64,000 nt of DNA from Saccopteryx bilineata (Eukaryota; Chordata; Mammalia; Chiroptera; Emballonuridae), in NCBI RefSeq assembly GCF_036850765.1, contig NC_089493.1, forward strand, positions 168,256,140-168,320,139. Direction: 5' to 3'. Below are positions 10,869-22,026 of this stretch, piece by piece (within the stretch, counting starts at the first letter, position 1; every line of letters starts with the position of its first letter). The position numbers and the translations under genes were made by a program. The notes under the pieces were generated by a model. It ran no database searches, had not been told where the DNA came from, and saw only the letters and a list, made by a program, of their open reading frames with translations.

Positions 10869-10997
10869 CAGGATGATCGACAGGGTGTGTCCTCAGCCCA
10901 CTCTCCAGCCTCTAATTAAGAACAAAACAGCACTGAATTTTTATCAGGTTCCAATCTTGCATACTTTTTCATTTCTAGCTAGGAGAACTTACCTTAA

Positions 10998-11036
10998 TAT
11001 ATATATATATTGTGTGTGTGTGTGTGTGTGTGTGTG
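10998..11036. repeat. (TA)n-(TG)n microsatellite
   Basis: About 12 bp of TA then about 24 bp of TG, directly at the tail of the next antisense SINE. Confidence 0.9.
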
Positions 11037-11386
11037 ACAGAGAGACAGAGAGAGGGGCAGACAGACAGAGAGAGATGAGAAGCATTAATTCTTCCTTGCA
11101 GCACCTTAGTTGTTCATTGATTGCTTTCTCATATGTGCCTTGACCGGGGGACTACAGCAGAGCCAGTGACCCCTTGCTCAAGCCAGCGACCTTGGGCTTC
11201 AAGCCAGCAACTTTAGAGCTCAAGCCAGTGACCATGGGGTCATGTCTGTGATCCCATGCTCAGGCCAGCAACCTTGTGGTCAAGCTGGTGAGCCCACGCT
11301 CAAGCTGGAAACCTCGGGATTTCGAACCTGGGTCCTCCGCATCCCAGTCCGATGCTGTATTCACTGTGCCACCACCTGGTCAGGCT
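11037..11386 (-). mobile_element. Type B SINE, antisense
   Basis: 'gtgccaccacctggtcaggc' is the reverse-complement head at the right. Internal 'gctcaagccagcgacctt' blocks are present. No clear target duplication because the left flank is a microsatellite. Confidence 0.85.
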
Positions 11387-11527
11387 AATTTTTTATTTTT
11401 TTAAGAATAGCACTCACACTTAAGGAGGAAATTTCTTTCAAATGGGAAAGAAGTATTTTAAAAATTATTTGGTGTTTGCTGCATATCTGAGGTTAGTTAG
11501 TTTCATTGATTAAAAGAAAGATATGTT

Positions 11528-11944
11528 GGCCCTGGCCGGTTGGTTCAGCGGTAGAGCGTCGGCTTGGCGTGCGGGGGACCTGGGTTCGATTCCCAGCCAG
11601 GGCACATAGGAGAAGCGCCCATTTGCTTCTCCACCCCCTTCCCCCTCCTTCCTCTCTGTCTCTCTCTTCCCCTCCCGCAGCCAAGGCTCCATTGGAGCAA
11701 AGATGGCCCGGGCGCTGGGGATGGCTCCTTGGCCTCTGCCCCAGGCGCTAGAGTGGCTCTGGTCGCAGCAGAGTGACGCCCCAGAGGGGCAGAGCATCGC
11801 CCCTGGTGGGCGTGCCGGGTGGATCCCAGTCGGGCGCATGCGGGAGTCTGTCTGACTGTCTCTCCCCGTTTCCAGCTTCAGAAAAATACAAAAAAAAAAA
11901 AAAAAAAAATCTAAAAAAAAATAAATATAAAAAAAGAAAAAGAA
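11528..11944 (+). mobile_element. Young type A SINE, sense
   Basis: It begins GGCCCTGGCCGGTTGGTTCA, has B box GGGTTCGATTCCC, and ends with an A-rich tail. A perfect 15 bp duplication AAAGAAAGATATGTT lies at 11513-11527 and 11945-11959. It carries one shortened CTCF-like core, CCACCAGGGGCG, on the minus strand at 11798-11809. Confidence 0.93.
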
Positions 11945-11999
11945 AAAGAAAGATATGTTAATCAGATGAGGGTTATGTATTTATACATTTATTTAGCTG

Positions 12000-12425
12000 T
12001 CCCTGTCACCTTCTTGTATCCTTCCCCCACTTGCTTTGCATTCTCCTGTCACACTGCCCTGCTGCTCCCACCTACCACGGGGCCTTTGCACAATTCGTTC
12101 CCTGGACCTGGAGCACTTTGCCACTTCCCTTTCTCACCACTCACCCCTCAGACTCATCTCAGACTCACTCCTCTGACCAGCCTTGTTTGTCCCTCGGTTC
12201 TTCTTCTATAGGACCCTGATTCTTTCCTTCTGCAGCACAGAGTTGTTGCTAACTGTATGATCATTTGGGTAAGGTTTGATTAAAGCTTGTCTCTTCACTA
12301 GATGGGAAGCTCATGAAGGTAGGAATCATGTCATTTTTTGTTCACCATTGTATACCAAGCACCTTGTAACACCTTTGTACATAATAGACACTGAGTACAT
12401 ATATGTTGCATGAGTGAATGGATAT
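12000..12425 (+). repeat. L2 LINE 3' end, sense
   Basis: 'gcctttgcacaattcgttcc', 'gggaagctcatgaaggtagg' and 'ttgttcaccattgtatacca' follow the L2 ORF2 end and 3' UTR order, ending 'gcatgagtgaatgg', the L2 tail. Confidence 0.8.
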
Positions 12426-12429
12426 AATT

Positions 12430-12950
12430 TTGGTAAAAAGAGCTATATTAAGTACTGTGGAGGCTTCAGAGATAAGCCCCTTCAATCCCAGCTTCGAAGG
12501 AACATTCAGTCTCATGGAGAAGAACCCCATTAAATAGTGCCATAGGCAGAGCACACAAGTGAAGCAAGAGTTCACAGAAGGGGAATATTACACATGGGGA
12601 ATAAGCAAAGGCATCTTATAGGAGATGCCATGTCCGCATTGGGTCTTGGAGGAAGAGGAGTCGGGTCTGAAGAAATGGGAAGAAAAGGCCCCTTAGGTGG
12701 GGAGAACTGTAAGCAGAGGCTTGGGAAATCTAGCCTGGCTTCAGGGATGGGAGTCAGGTGGTTTGGCTGGAGTCCAGCAGGCTTGCCACAAGGCAGTGGG
12801 CAATGAGTTGGAAGGTCTGTGAGAGTCAGGTTTTAGCACTCCTCCAGAGCCAGGCAAGGCACTTGGGGGTAGTGCGGAGGGAAAAGGGATGTGCCTTTGA
12901 AGGTCCTGAGTAGAGGGATGATGTGATCAGCTCTGTGCTCTGAGATTGTG
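12430..12950 (-). repeat. L2 LINE fragment, antisense
   Basis: 'cattcagtctcatggagaag', 'gtcttggaggaagaggag' and 'gggatgatgtgatcagctct' are reverse complements of successive L2 ORF2 segments. It meets the preceding L2 tail to tail. Confidence 0.65.
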
Positions 12951-13059
12951 TGCTTGGAGAAAAGATGGACATGGGAAGGGGAAGGCCAGGTAGACAAAAC
13001 TCAGAGTAGGAAGAAGACTTAAGTGGAGGTCAAATAATGAGAAGATTGTATATCTTGGG

Positions 13060-13150
13060 CACCCAAGGCTAATAATTCTTTTAGGTGCAGAACGTGGAAA
13101 GCACCTAGTATGGTTCCTGGCAGGTGTTGGAAGTTCAGTAAAGTTAGTTC
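13060..13150 (+). repeat. MIR 3' fragment, sense
   Basis: 'gaaagcacctagtatggttc' plus 'ctggcaggtgttggaagttc' resembles the last part of MIR. Confidence 0.5.
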
Positions 13151-13346
13151 TCTTCCCTGTGCCAGAAATGAGGGACTCAGGTGGAGAAACAAGTGGGAGG
13201 GAGGTGTGAGGAGGGAGGTGCCAGCGCAGCATTTAGGTGATGAAGGTCAGCAGGTGGCTGGAAAAGCAGGAGTGGAGTTGGCAAGGGAAGAGGAGTGAGT
13301 GACACCTTCCCAGAGTTATTGTTAAAGCCTAGGGAGGGAGAACGGG

Positions 13347-13688
13347 TGTTTTCGGATGCTATAACTGGGTGGCTTATAATAGCAGATACTTACTTCTCAC
13401 AGTTCAGGAGGCTGGAAGTCTGAGATAAGGGTGCCAGCATAATCAGTTTTGTTGAGAAATCTCTTCTGGGTAGCAGATTTTTCACTGTATCCTAACATGG
13501 CATCCTTCCATGGTGGAGAGGAAGCCAGTCCTGGCTTAGGAGGGCACTAATCCCAGTATGGGGGCCCCACCTTCATGAGCTCATCTAATCCTAATTACCT
13601 CCTAAAGTCCCCACCTCCTAATATCATATTGGGGAGTAGGGTTTTAATAGGTGAATTTTGGGGACATACAAATACTCAGTTTATAGCA
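13347..13688 (-). repeat. MaLR (MLT1/MST-type) LTR, antisense
   Basis: 'ctcacagttcaggaggctgg', 'cactaatcccagtatggggg' and 'ccccaccttcatgagctcat' through 'gaattttggggacatacaaa' match a MaLR LTR read backwards. Little length loss. Confidence 0.82.
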
Positions 13689-14825
13689 AGAGATTTGGGT
13701 AGAACTTGGGGGACCACTCCATCTGGGGGTAGGAGTAGGAAGCAGGGAGCCAAGTGAAGAATAATCAGGGATATAGGGGAGGGACCGCAAGTGGATGGTG
13801 CCTTGAAAGCCATGGTTCATGAGATGGGTTTTCCTGCTGTAGACATGATGAAGGCTAAGGGGACCTTAGGTGGCCTGTGGGTAGGATTGGCTCTTGGGTT
13901 GGCTGCCATTTCAGCCAGCCATCTTTGTTATCACATTCCCTGACCATACACTGCATCCTCCATCCCAGGCAGCCATCTAGTAAGTGCCCACCTCTTGAGA
14001 GATGGTGTGGATGGATAAGCACAACTTCAGTGCTTGGTTCAGTGCCTCTCCCAAAATGCTCATCCAGAATTATTTGGATGAACATTGACATTGTTCACTC
14101 TTCCTGCAAAGATGGTGGAAAGGGATCCATCAGCATTGTTTTAATAGGAAAATCAGCCTCACAGACATTGAAAAGTTCAGGTGCCTTGTTTAAAATTTAT
14201 CACCAGACTTGAATCTACTGGGAGCTTGGGGAATCAGAGTTGTAGTTGATTCGTGAACGTTGACAGGTTAATTGTCTGCTCTGGGCTTCAGGTTTTAGGA
14301 ATGAGATATAAATAATAGGGCCATTAGAATGGGCCCTGGGGTTGTAATTAAGGTTCTGCTTTCTTTCCCTTAGTATGTCATCCTGTCTGTCCCAAGCCTA
14401 GGAATGTGTTGTCTCTTCCAGTATTTGTTAGGAGTTCTGATAGATGGTTCTTGGCAGGCTTCGCCTGGTCTGGGAGTGTATCCTTCTGTCCACGTGGCAC
14501 CACAGAAGAGTGTCATGTACCGATTACTGTTTTTTAAAAAAATCAGTCTACTTGCCTGACCTGTGGTCTGGGCCAATGCCAGGCTCCAGTGGGCCTCCTC
14601 GTTCAGGCCAGCCAAGTGACACACCTCCTCTCTGCTTCTTGCCTTTGCACACCCTTATTTTCTTGGTGCTGTGCCCATAGGTATGGTATTGCTGGCTGGG
14701 GTCAGGGATGGCGCAGGAGGTAGGGCTGCTGGAGGGAGGATCATTTGGTAACTGAACTTTCTGCTGTCACTCAGACACTAGCTCTATTTGGGGTCTCTAC
14801 ACTGTCCTTTAATATTATTTCATAA
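13689..14825. other. Unique sequence
   Basis: No repeat recognised. Overlapping opposite-strand open frames near 13855-14212 show no domain and are probably chance. Confidence 0.45.
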
Positions 14826-15000
14826 AGCAACATAGCATGATGGGTAAGAGCTCAGATTCTGGAGTTTGGATTCTCTCTTTATTAGCTGTATTACCTTGGC
14901 AATCACTTAATTTTTCTGAGTCCTGGTTGGGCTCTGAGGAAGAATAAATGAGATCATCTTTGTAAAGAACTTAGCTCATGTGCTAACACAGTCATTGTGA
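14826..15000 (+). repeat. MIR SINE, sense, with a central deletion
   Basis: 'gatgggtaagagctcagatt' starts the tRNA head, and 'aataaatgagatcatctttg' plus 'aaagaacttagctcatgtgc' form the 3' part. The segment between is shortened. Confidence 0.75.
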
Positions 15001-16284
15001 GCTGTGTGGTCATTCTTACTCTTTCCCACCATTGGAAGGAAGGAAGAGCTCCTTGTAACCTTGTGTCAGCACCTCTCACCTGAAGTGAGGTGGAAGACCT
15101 TCAGTTAGAATCCCCTTTCCTGTCCTTACGAAAAGGTTCCAGCCCCACCCTCTCTTGGGCTGTGTCTGGAAGGGTGCTCACCCTTACTCCTGGCTCCTGG
15201 TCTTTCTTCAAATCCTGTGGTCCTCTGAGCCAGGGCTCTGCAGCACAAGGAGTCCCTGTTTAGTTGTGATTTGGTTGTAAGGAGCAGCTGCCTTCTCAAA
15301 CTAGCTGAAGCCAAGAGTAGAAATTCATTGCTGGGGTGCCGGGATGTCCCATGAACCCTGAGGGTAGGAATTGGGAAGTCAGGAACCAGACAATGTGCAC
15401 TTTCTCTCAGGCTGCTGGGGTCTCCTCTCACCCCCCTCCGCAGACCACCAGCTTTTGGCTTCAGCGTGCACACAGGAAAGAGGCCGCCCAGCCCAGTTTG
15501 GTAAAACTCCTCAGTTTGACTGTCCAGCATTCCAGCATCAATGAACAAGATCCTCTGGGCACTAATTAAAAATTCCTCGGAAAGAAGCAGGTTGGCCCAG
15601 CTTGGCCAGCTGTCCACCTCTGGTCCATGCGGTGAAGAAGCAGGGCTGGGGTATGGTGGGCATGGCTCCCCTCATTGATGGCAGCAGGCAGGTCACAACA
15701 AAGGCATAGGGACAGGCCAATCACTTCCATATGTGTCATATTTCCTGGCTTTCTAGTAGGAGGAAAAGCCCTCTTTGCTCCCTAGCTAGCTCTGCCAGGT
15801 GTGTGCAGACTGAGGCTATGAGGTCATCTGGGTTTGGCACAATAGGCAACCCCCCCACCACTGACCATGAGCGCCTCATAAGATCCTCTGGATTATATTA
15901 ATCAGTGTGCCCCAAAGAAGGGGAGTTCTTTTAGACAGGTGACACGAGAGGTGCTTTTAGGTGATACAATAACTTTTTTTTGTATTGATAATTATATATT
16001 TCATTTGGAAAATTTATAGCTAAGGATCAAACCTACAATTTCACAACTATTACATATAAAATTTCCTTTTATATCATATGTCGGTAAAAATGAGTTTATG
16101 TAAAAATTTTAAGTAGTATGGATTTGGAGAGGGATGCAGGTGGTATATAATTAGGAAATAGTGAGTGATGGACTAGGGGTTTTTACCTGAGAGCCCTGGG
16201 AAATTCTCAGATTTGTGAATCCCTTGAAATTGTAGGCAAACTTTGGAGTGTATTTACTTTGACTTTTTTTCCTGGAGGGTGGAT
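15001..16284. other. Unique sequence
   Basis: A 163-codon minus-strand open frame (15126-15617) is the longest here, but it has no recognisable domain, no clear splice borders, and an opposite-strand frame overlaps it. AT-rich from 15960 to 16180. Confidence 0.45.
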
Positions 16285-16465
16285 TTCAGTTTGGTTTAAG
16301 ATTTAGTGTGCATTGGAACATTCTCAGGGTTATTTATTGAAAATGCAGTTACCTTCCCCAGAAATTTTGATAAATCGGTTGCAGTGGAACCCATTCCATA
16401 CATTCAGAAGTATTTAGGTGGCTAAAGCAGATGGTTCTTGGGCCTTGAATTGAGGAATGCTGCTG
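16285..16465 (+). repeat. MER5-like hAT fossil fragment
   Basis: 'gtgcattggaacattctcag', 'cttccccagaaattttgata' and 'gtatttaggtggctaaagca' resemble the MER5 body. Ends are eroded. Confidence 0.45.
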
Positions 16466-16611
16466 AAAGAGGCCTTCGCCTATCCCAGCGTCCTTAGGAC
16501 TGTTGTACAAACTGGTAAAACAGTTTTGTCAAGAGTGTTTGGAGTTTATGGACAAAAGGTTGCGTGGTAAATTTATATCTTTTGAATGGGTCTTAATCTC
16601 TTCGTGTTTAT

Positions 16612-16800
16612 AAATAATAATAACAAACATTTTTAAAGCGGTTGCAGTGTGCCAGACACATTTTGTGTGCATTTCCTTCCCCAGAACACTGAAGCGGCAT
16701 CTATTCTTAATTGCAGATGAGGAAACCTAGACTTTAATAGTAATTAGGTGAGAGAGCTGGAAGAGAGGGCTGGCCTTCTGTCCCTAAGTCTAGACTAGAA
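16612..16800 (-). repeat. MIR SINE, antisense
   Basis: 'gttgcagtgtgccagacaca', 'gcagatgaggaaacctagac' and 'gagagagctggaagagaggg' in reverse MIR order. Confidence 0.8.
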
Positions 16801-17335
16801 ATTGTGATCTGGAAAGTCAATGCCACATAGTGGTGGGATTCAGGTAGCCACTGCTCTACTTAGGACAGACAGCATGCCAAGAAGGAGGACTCCTTGAGGG
16901 GAGCTTAGAGCCAGATTAGAGTTTCCTGATAGTCTTTTAGAATTATCCATTTATTATCCTTTATCTTAACTGTGTTGTGTTGGACCAAAGGAAAAGACGA
17001 GAATTGCTCACCCGTGGGCCAGAGTAGTCAAGGGAATAGAGCCTTCAGTTCCACCCCCAACTAGTTTGGTGCTGGCAGCGGTAACTGGCAGGCTGCTAAG
17101 GCAGACGTTCCATCTTGAGATCCATAGACTGCCTTACAGGGTGGAGAGGCTCCTTTGATGCCTGTAGTAAACTTTGAACTTTGGTGCATGTGTGCCCATG
17201 CCTGTGAGCACACCCAGGCATTTTCCTGGGTAGGGGAGTCCTTGGCTTCCCTTATATTCTCTAAGCCATCTGTAACCCCGAACAGGTGCATCACTGCAAG
17301 GAGGATGTTTGTCCCCAGACTATGGCTGGTGGTTC
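16801..17335. other. Unique sequence
   Basis: Nothing recognised. Opposite-strand open frames at 17061-17384 (-) and 17155-17490 (+) overlap each other and run into the next repeat. Confidence 0.45.
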
Positions 17336-17506
17336 TAGGTCCTTGCTTCTCAAAGAATGGCTCCTGGACCTGCAGCATCAGCACTGTTTGGAAATTTGTT
17401 AGAAATGCAAAATCCTGGGCCCTGCCTGGTACCTACAGACTTGGACTTGACATTTTAGCAATATGCCCAGGTGATTTGTATGAACATTAAAGTTTGAGAA
17501 GCACTA
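17336..17506 (+). repeat. MER5A-type hAT fossil
   Basis: It opens with 'tgcttctcaaagaatggctc', continues 'gcagcatcagcactgtttgg' and 'gttagaaatgcaaaatcctg', and ends 'taaagtttgagaagcacta', an inverted repeat of its start. An ancient Charlie-group element. Confidence 0.8.
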
Positions 17507-18584
17507 GGTAGCCCTTTTCATCTGGTAAGCCTATTTCCAGTGCCAACTCGGTGTTAGGAGGGATTTTTATGAAAAGCCATATTTTCTTGTAACCTTGTTT
17601 AGAAAATAGGGTGTCTCTAATGGTGGTATTTCTCATCTTTGTCCTTTGCTTACAGGGTGCTCAGCTGATTATAAGTTGAGTCAAATCTAGATAAAGGGAT
17701 TTGTGACCTATATTTGTTAATTCACATGAGCTTTTAGGTTGGCCAGAATGTGGCAAATGACCTGACCTTTTGAAGGAAATAAAAAGGCGGAGGAGATCAA
17801 TGATTAATCTGCTAACCAATTTCATTCCCCATAAGGACTTTCTTCTAAGAGCATCATTATGGGCTTTAAGGAAATGATTTCATTGATTTCCTAGCTTGTT
17901 TTGGTTATCTTGGAGAAGTCTTCGCTGGTCCATTTTCTTCTCTTTCTTACCTCTTTCCCAGAGTTGAGTCACTTTTCATCTTTCCATTGAATTGTCAACA
18001 CTAGGCCAGTATAGTCTTCCATTTGCCCAGAGAGTTAGTTTGCCACACAACTCATACTGCAGTTAGTAAATGCAGCCACTGGATGTCCATGCATCTGTAG
18101 TGTTGTGAGTGATGTTTTCTGGTGCTATCTGCCCTGGAATCTGTTCTATCTCTAAAGGCAATCTTCATTTTGGTGCATACTGTTCCAGCAACTCCTACAG
18201 TCAGTGCTGAACTTTAGCCTACTGTTGAACATTAACTGTTTGGATATGTTGACCAAACAGTGCATGCTTGAATCTTAGTGTAACTTCTTTGTGGGGACAA
18301 ATATATTGTATACCTGATATATATACACCTTTATGTATATATACATAATTGTGACTCATAAGTTCATTCTAAATTATGACAAGGCATTTGGACTGTTTTG
18401 TTGTGTGTACATTTTTAGGGGGAGGGATCCTTATCTGGAACCTTGATATTTTATTGATTGTGTGATTGTCTACTCAGCAGACTGGAGTTGTTGAAATTTG
18501 AGCCCCACATTATTTATTGTTGTATGTCTAACCTCTAGCACGGTGACTGGCACAGGGGCGAGCAGTCAATAAATCTTTGCTGAG
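17507..18584. other. Unique, partly AT-rich sequence
   Basis: The block 17700-17920 is repeat-free and rich in ATTA/TAAT and CAAT-like words (see findings). A (TA)n-rich patch lies at 18300-18350. Confidence 0.5.
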
Positions 18585-18967
18585 GCCCTGGCCGGTTGGC
18601 TCAGTAGTGGAGCGTTGGCCTGGCGTGTGGAGGTCCCGGGTTCGATTCCCGGCCAGGGCACACAGGAGAGGCGCCCATTTGCTTCTCCACCCCTCCCCCT
18701 CTCTGTCTCTCTCTTCCCCTCCCGCAGCCGAGGCTCCATTGGAGCAAGGATGGCCCGGGCGCTGGGGATGGTTCCTTGGCCTCTGCCCCAGGCGCTAGGG
18801 TGGCTCTGGTCGTGGCAGAGCGACGCCCCGGAGGGGCAGAGCATCGCCCCCTGGTGGGCGGAGCGTCGCCCCCTGGTGGGCGTGCCGGGTGGATCCCGCA
18901 TGCGGGAGTCTGTCTGACTGTCTCTCCCGGTTTCTAGCTTCGGAAAAATACAAAAAAAAAAAAAAAA
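18585..18967 (+). mobile_element. Young type A SINE, sense, with doubled 22-bp module
   Basis: It begins GCCCTGGCCGGTTGGCTCAG with B box GGGTTCGATTCCCGG. A perfect 10 bp duplication CTTTGCTGAG lies at 18575-18584 and 18968-18977. Many CpGs are intact, which suggests a recent insertion. A 22 bp unit (TCGCCCCCTGGTGGGCGGAGCG type) is present twice. Confidence 0.93.
18844..18879 (-). promoter_or_regulatory. Two tandem CTCF-like core motifs in SINE
   Basis: CCACCAGGGGGCG is present on the minus strand at 18845-18857 and 18867-18879, starts 22 bp apart (two helical turns). Each matches the CTCF core. Occupancy is untested. Confidence 0.6.
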
Positions 18968-19044
18968 CTTTGCTGAGTGACTGATGGATTAACCACCTTT
19001 ACTGTTGTGGTTCACAGCTGAGTCCTCATTTATTGAAAAGCTAA

Positions 19045-19275
19045 TGATGTTGATAATCATTGATTGAGTGTTCTCTGTGCAGCAGGAACTGTGCTAAGCT
19101 CTTTAGATACATTCTGTCATTTAATTCTTCAACAACTTTACAAGTCAGGGTGTATCACTATTCTACTTCACAGCTAAGGAAACTTAGAAAGTAACTTGGT
19201 CAGTGTCATTTAGCTGGTGAAGGTGGAGCAGGGAATGGACCGCAGGTCATCTGCCTTTGAAGCTTGTGCTCAACA
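19045..19275 (-). repeat. MIR SINE, antisense
   Basis: 'aggaactgtgctaagctctt', 'cacagctaaggaaacttaga' and 'catttagctggtgaaggtgg' in reverse MIR order. Confidence 0.82.
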
Positions 19276-19955
19276 TATAAGCATTTAACTCTGCCAGGTT
19301 AGGGCACTGACCAACAGAAAATGACGGGGTAGTTGGGGCCATGGCTTCTGTTCGCCTCCTTTAAAATGACAAGCAGATGCAGATATAAAGTGTTGACTGC
19401 CCTAGTGCATGGTGGGGACAGCACTAGGTGTGTGTGCACTGCTCCCCTTCCACATGTCTCTCCTCTTCCTGCAGAATGAAAGCCACAGACTGCTGATCGA
19501 GACCCCAGTCTCTCACTGTCCATCCTACAGCCTGGTTGTAGGCATTCTGTGACCTTAGACCCCACTCTCTTTGTTTTTTGGAATAAATTGTTACCCTGCT
19601 GTTATCTAATGTTAGTGGCAAAACACTCTCAAAGCACTGGTGACAAGTATTGTGATTGGAAAAAAATCCTGTTTACCTTCCCAAGCCATGGACTTGAGAG
19701 GCTGATTTGAAACATTTTTTTAGATTATACTACAAAATCCATGCTCTGCTTTAATGTGAATGTCATAGGATGAATGTCAACAAGTGCTGAACAGCAGTAA
19801 TTCGTTGTGACAGCTCATAGCTTACTGATGGTTAACTGCTGATTGCAGTGTTTCCTTAGGTTATGCCTCTCTTCTACTGATTGGGGCAAAATGATTTTTT
19901 TTTTTTTTTTAAGGCCTGTCACAGCAGAATTTTCACTTTTTAAAAGTGGGCATCT
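19276..19955. other. Unique sequence
   Basis: Nothing recognised apart from a T run at 19893-19910. Confidence 0.45.
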
Positions 19956-20324
19956 AGCTCTGGCCAGTTGGCTCAGTGGTACAGTATTGACCTAGTGTGT
20001 GGACGTCCTGGGTTCGATTCATGGTCTGGCCACACAGGAGAAATGATCATGTTTTTCCCCTCATCCTCCTCCTGGTCTCTCTCTCTCTCTTTCTTCCATA
20101 ACCATGGCTCAATTGGTTTGAGCACGTCAGCCTCAGGCACTGAGGATGGCTCCCTTGAGCCTCTGCGTCAGGCACTAAAAATAGCTTGGTTGCGAGCACC
20201 AACCCTAGATGAGCAGAGCACCTGCCCCAGATGGGAGTTGCTGTGTGGACCCTGGTCGGGGTGCATGTGGGAGTCTGTCTGTCTCCCCTCTTCTCACTTA
20301 ACTAAGTAACTAACTAAATAAAAA
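19956..20324 (+). mobile_element. Older type A SINE, sense
   Basis: Head AGCTCTGGCCAGTTGGCTCA, B box GGGTTCGATTC; the tail 'taactaactaaataaaaa' is a simple-repeat end rather than pure A. Flanks GGGCATCT and GAGCATCT. It lacks the CCACCAGGGGGCG module; the same region reads 'cctgccccagatgggagttg'. Confidence 0.85.
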
Positions 20325-21149
20325 TGAGCATCTTATTTGTAACCCTAGAAAGATCTTTCAGTGATTTCCAGATAAATAACAAAATGATGATTGAGTAATG
20401 TAAATCGTTTGCGGACCATTTATCTTACTTTCCTGTGGTTCTAGGCTGGGCATTACTCAAATATTGTGGGACAAGCTCCACAATTAGTTTCATACTACTT
20501 TTATTATTGTTGTTTGTGTAGGTTTCACAGTATTTTTGGTGTATGCTTATTGCAGTTTGCTTCCCCTCTCTTCTGTGTCCTACAGGTATTTCCTGGCCTG
20601 TTCATGCGATCCAGGTTCCTGAGAGTGTATTGTTGAATCTTGAGCAGGGCTGTCTGTTGGTCCTTCATTTGGCAAAGTCAAGATATTTAAAAGTCCCTAG
20701 AAAGCTGGGTATAGTGAAGGAGGCACAGTCCCTAAAGATACCCCTTATCAAACTCCTCACCTTGATTTCCTTTGTCAGGACAGAGCTGGAAAGTGTGTGG
20801 ACCTGTAGGTCCCGGTTACTGCTGTTTAGCTGACATCCTGCAAGGCTGTAGCCCTAGCATCAGCAGCTGTATAAGCTCCAGGGTGGGTGTCCTGGCAGGA
20901 GAGCCAGACAGGTGATTTGTTAAATTATTACCCATGTGCAGCTTCTGGCCTCTGGTGCCAGGCAGCATGGAGCTCGGCAGGATTAAAAGGAAACTGATTA
21001 CATAGCCAGCAAAGGTGGGAGGTGAGACTGCTGGCTGTTACCATGCTTAACTGTCCAGACACCCACAGAAAGTGGCCCCAGCAGCTGTGTCACTGTAGGA
21101 CTTGAGTATTTAATAAATGAGAGAACCGAACACAATGCATTGGCTATAG
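20325..21149. other. Unique sequence
   Basis: No repeat or exon recognised. Confidence 0.45.
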
Positions 21150-21610
21150 AATTGACCCTTGAACAAAGCGGGGTTAGGGATGCTGACCCCTGTGTAGTCA
21201 AAATCTGCATGTAACTTTTAATTAAAATATTTCCCCCCATTAATTTGAGAAAGAGAGAGAGAGAGAGGAAGGAAGAGAGAGAGAGAAGCATCAACTTGTT
21301 TCTCTGTTGTGCCATTTAGTTGTGAACTCATTGGTTGCTTCTCCTATGTGCCCTGATCGGGGATTGAACCCATGACTTCAGCCTGCTGGGATGACGCTGT
21401 ATCCCCGAGCCACCTGGCCAGAGCTGCGTATAACTTTTGACTCTCTCAAAATTTAGTTGTCCCTCACTGTTTGAAGGGCGGATTGGTTCCCAGACCCATG
21501 CAGATACCAAAATCCATGGATGTTCGGTTCTCCTCTATAAAATGGTGTAGATCAGTGCATACAGTCTGCCCTCTGCATCTGCTGACTCCTAACCTGTATT
21601 CGAAACATCC
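21150..21610. repeat. Old Tigger/MER2-like DNA transposon fragments split by a VES SINE
   Basis: 'gaattgacccttgaacaaag' before the SINE and 'ttagttgtccctcactgttt' plus 'gataccaaaatccatggatg' after it resemble two ancient DNA transposon families, the second MER2-like. They are probably adjacent or nested. Boundaries uncertain. Confidence 0.5.
21220..21423 (-). mobile_element. VES-type SINE, antisense
   Basis: The head is at the right ('ccgagccacctggccagag'), with B box complement 'ggggattgaaccc' and a (GA)n-rich tail side at 21250-21285. Flanks TGCATGTAACTTTT and TGCGTATAACTTTT are a mutated target duplication. Confidence 0.8.
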
Positions 21611-21898
21611 AGATATTTATTGGTAAAAAAATCTGTATATAAATGGATTGTGCAGTCCAGAGCATATTGTTCAGGGTCACCTGTAATAGGATTTCCCAGG
21701 AGGCCTTATCAACAGGACAGGGCATCAAGAGTGCCACAGTAGGGGCCAGGCTTCCAGCATAACGGTTAGGAGTTGGGGGAGGAACCTGGCATATTTAAAT
21801 ATTTGCTGATGGTCTTCTGCCTTCTGCTACTCCAGACAGGAAATAAAGTGTAACAATGTCTAGCACACAGTTCATGCCCTCTATTAGTAATGCTCTGC

Positions 21899-22026
21899 TT
21901 TGCCACCACCATCACCATCACCATCACCATCACCATGACCACCACCACCATCAGCACCACCACCACTACCATCACTATCACCACCACCACCACCGTCACC
22001 ACCACCATCACCACCATCACCATTGT
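21899..22026. repeat. (CAC/CAT)n trinucleotide array
   Basis: About 40 triplets, mostly CAC and CAT, with rare GAC, CAG, TAC, TAT and CGT interruptions. In one plus-strand frame it reads as histidine codons (see findings); other frames give Thr/Ile or Pro/Ser repeats. No support for translation. Confidence 0.92.

Noticed and set aside
11528..11610. tRNA gene, because A and B boxes are present
   Set aside because: It is the tRNA-derived head of a SINE: no cloverleaf end, a long SINE body follows, and the same head recurs with target duplications elsewhere.
15126..15617. 163-codon minus-strand frame
   Set aside because: No recognisable domain; low-complexity Arg/Ser composition; an opposite-strand frame overlaps it. 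Conservation would be needed to revive it.
21899..22026. CRISPR-like array
   Set aside because: Trinucleotide microsatellite without spacers, in a mammalian setting.
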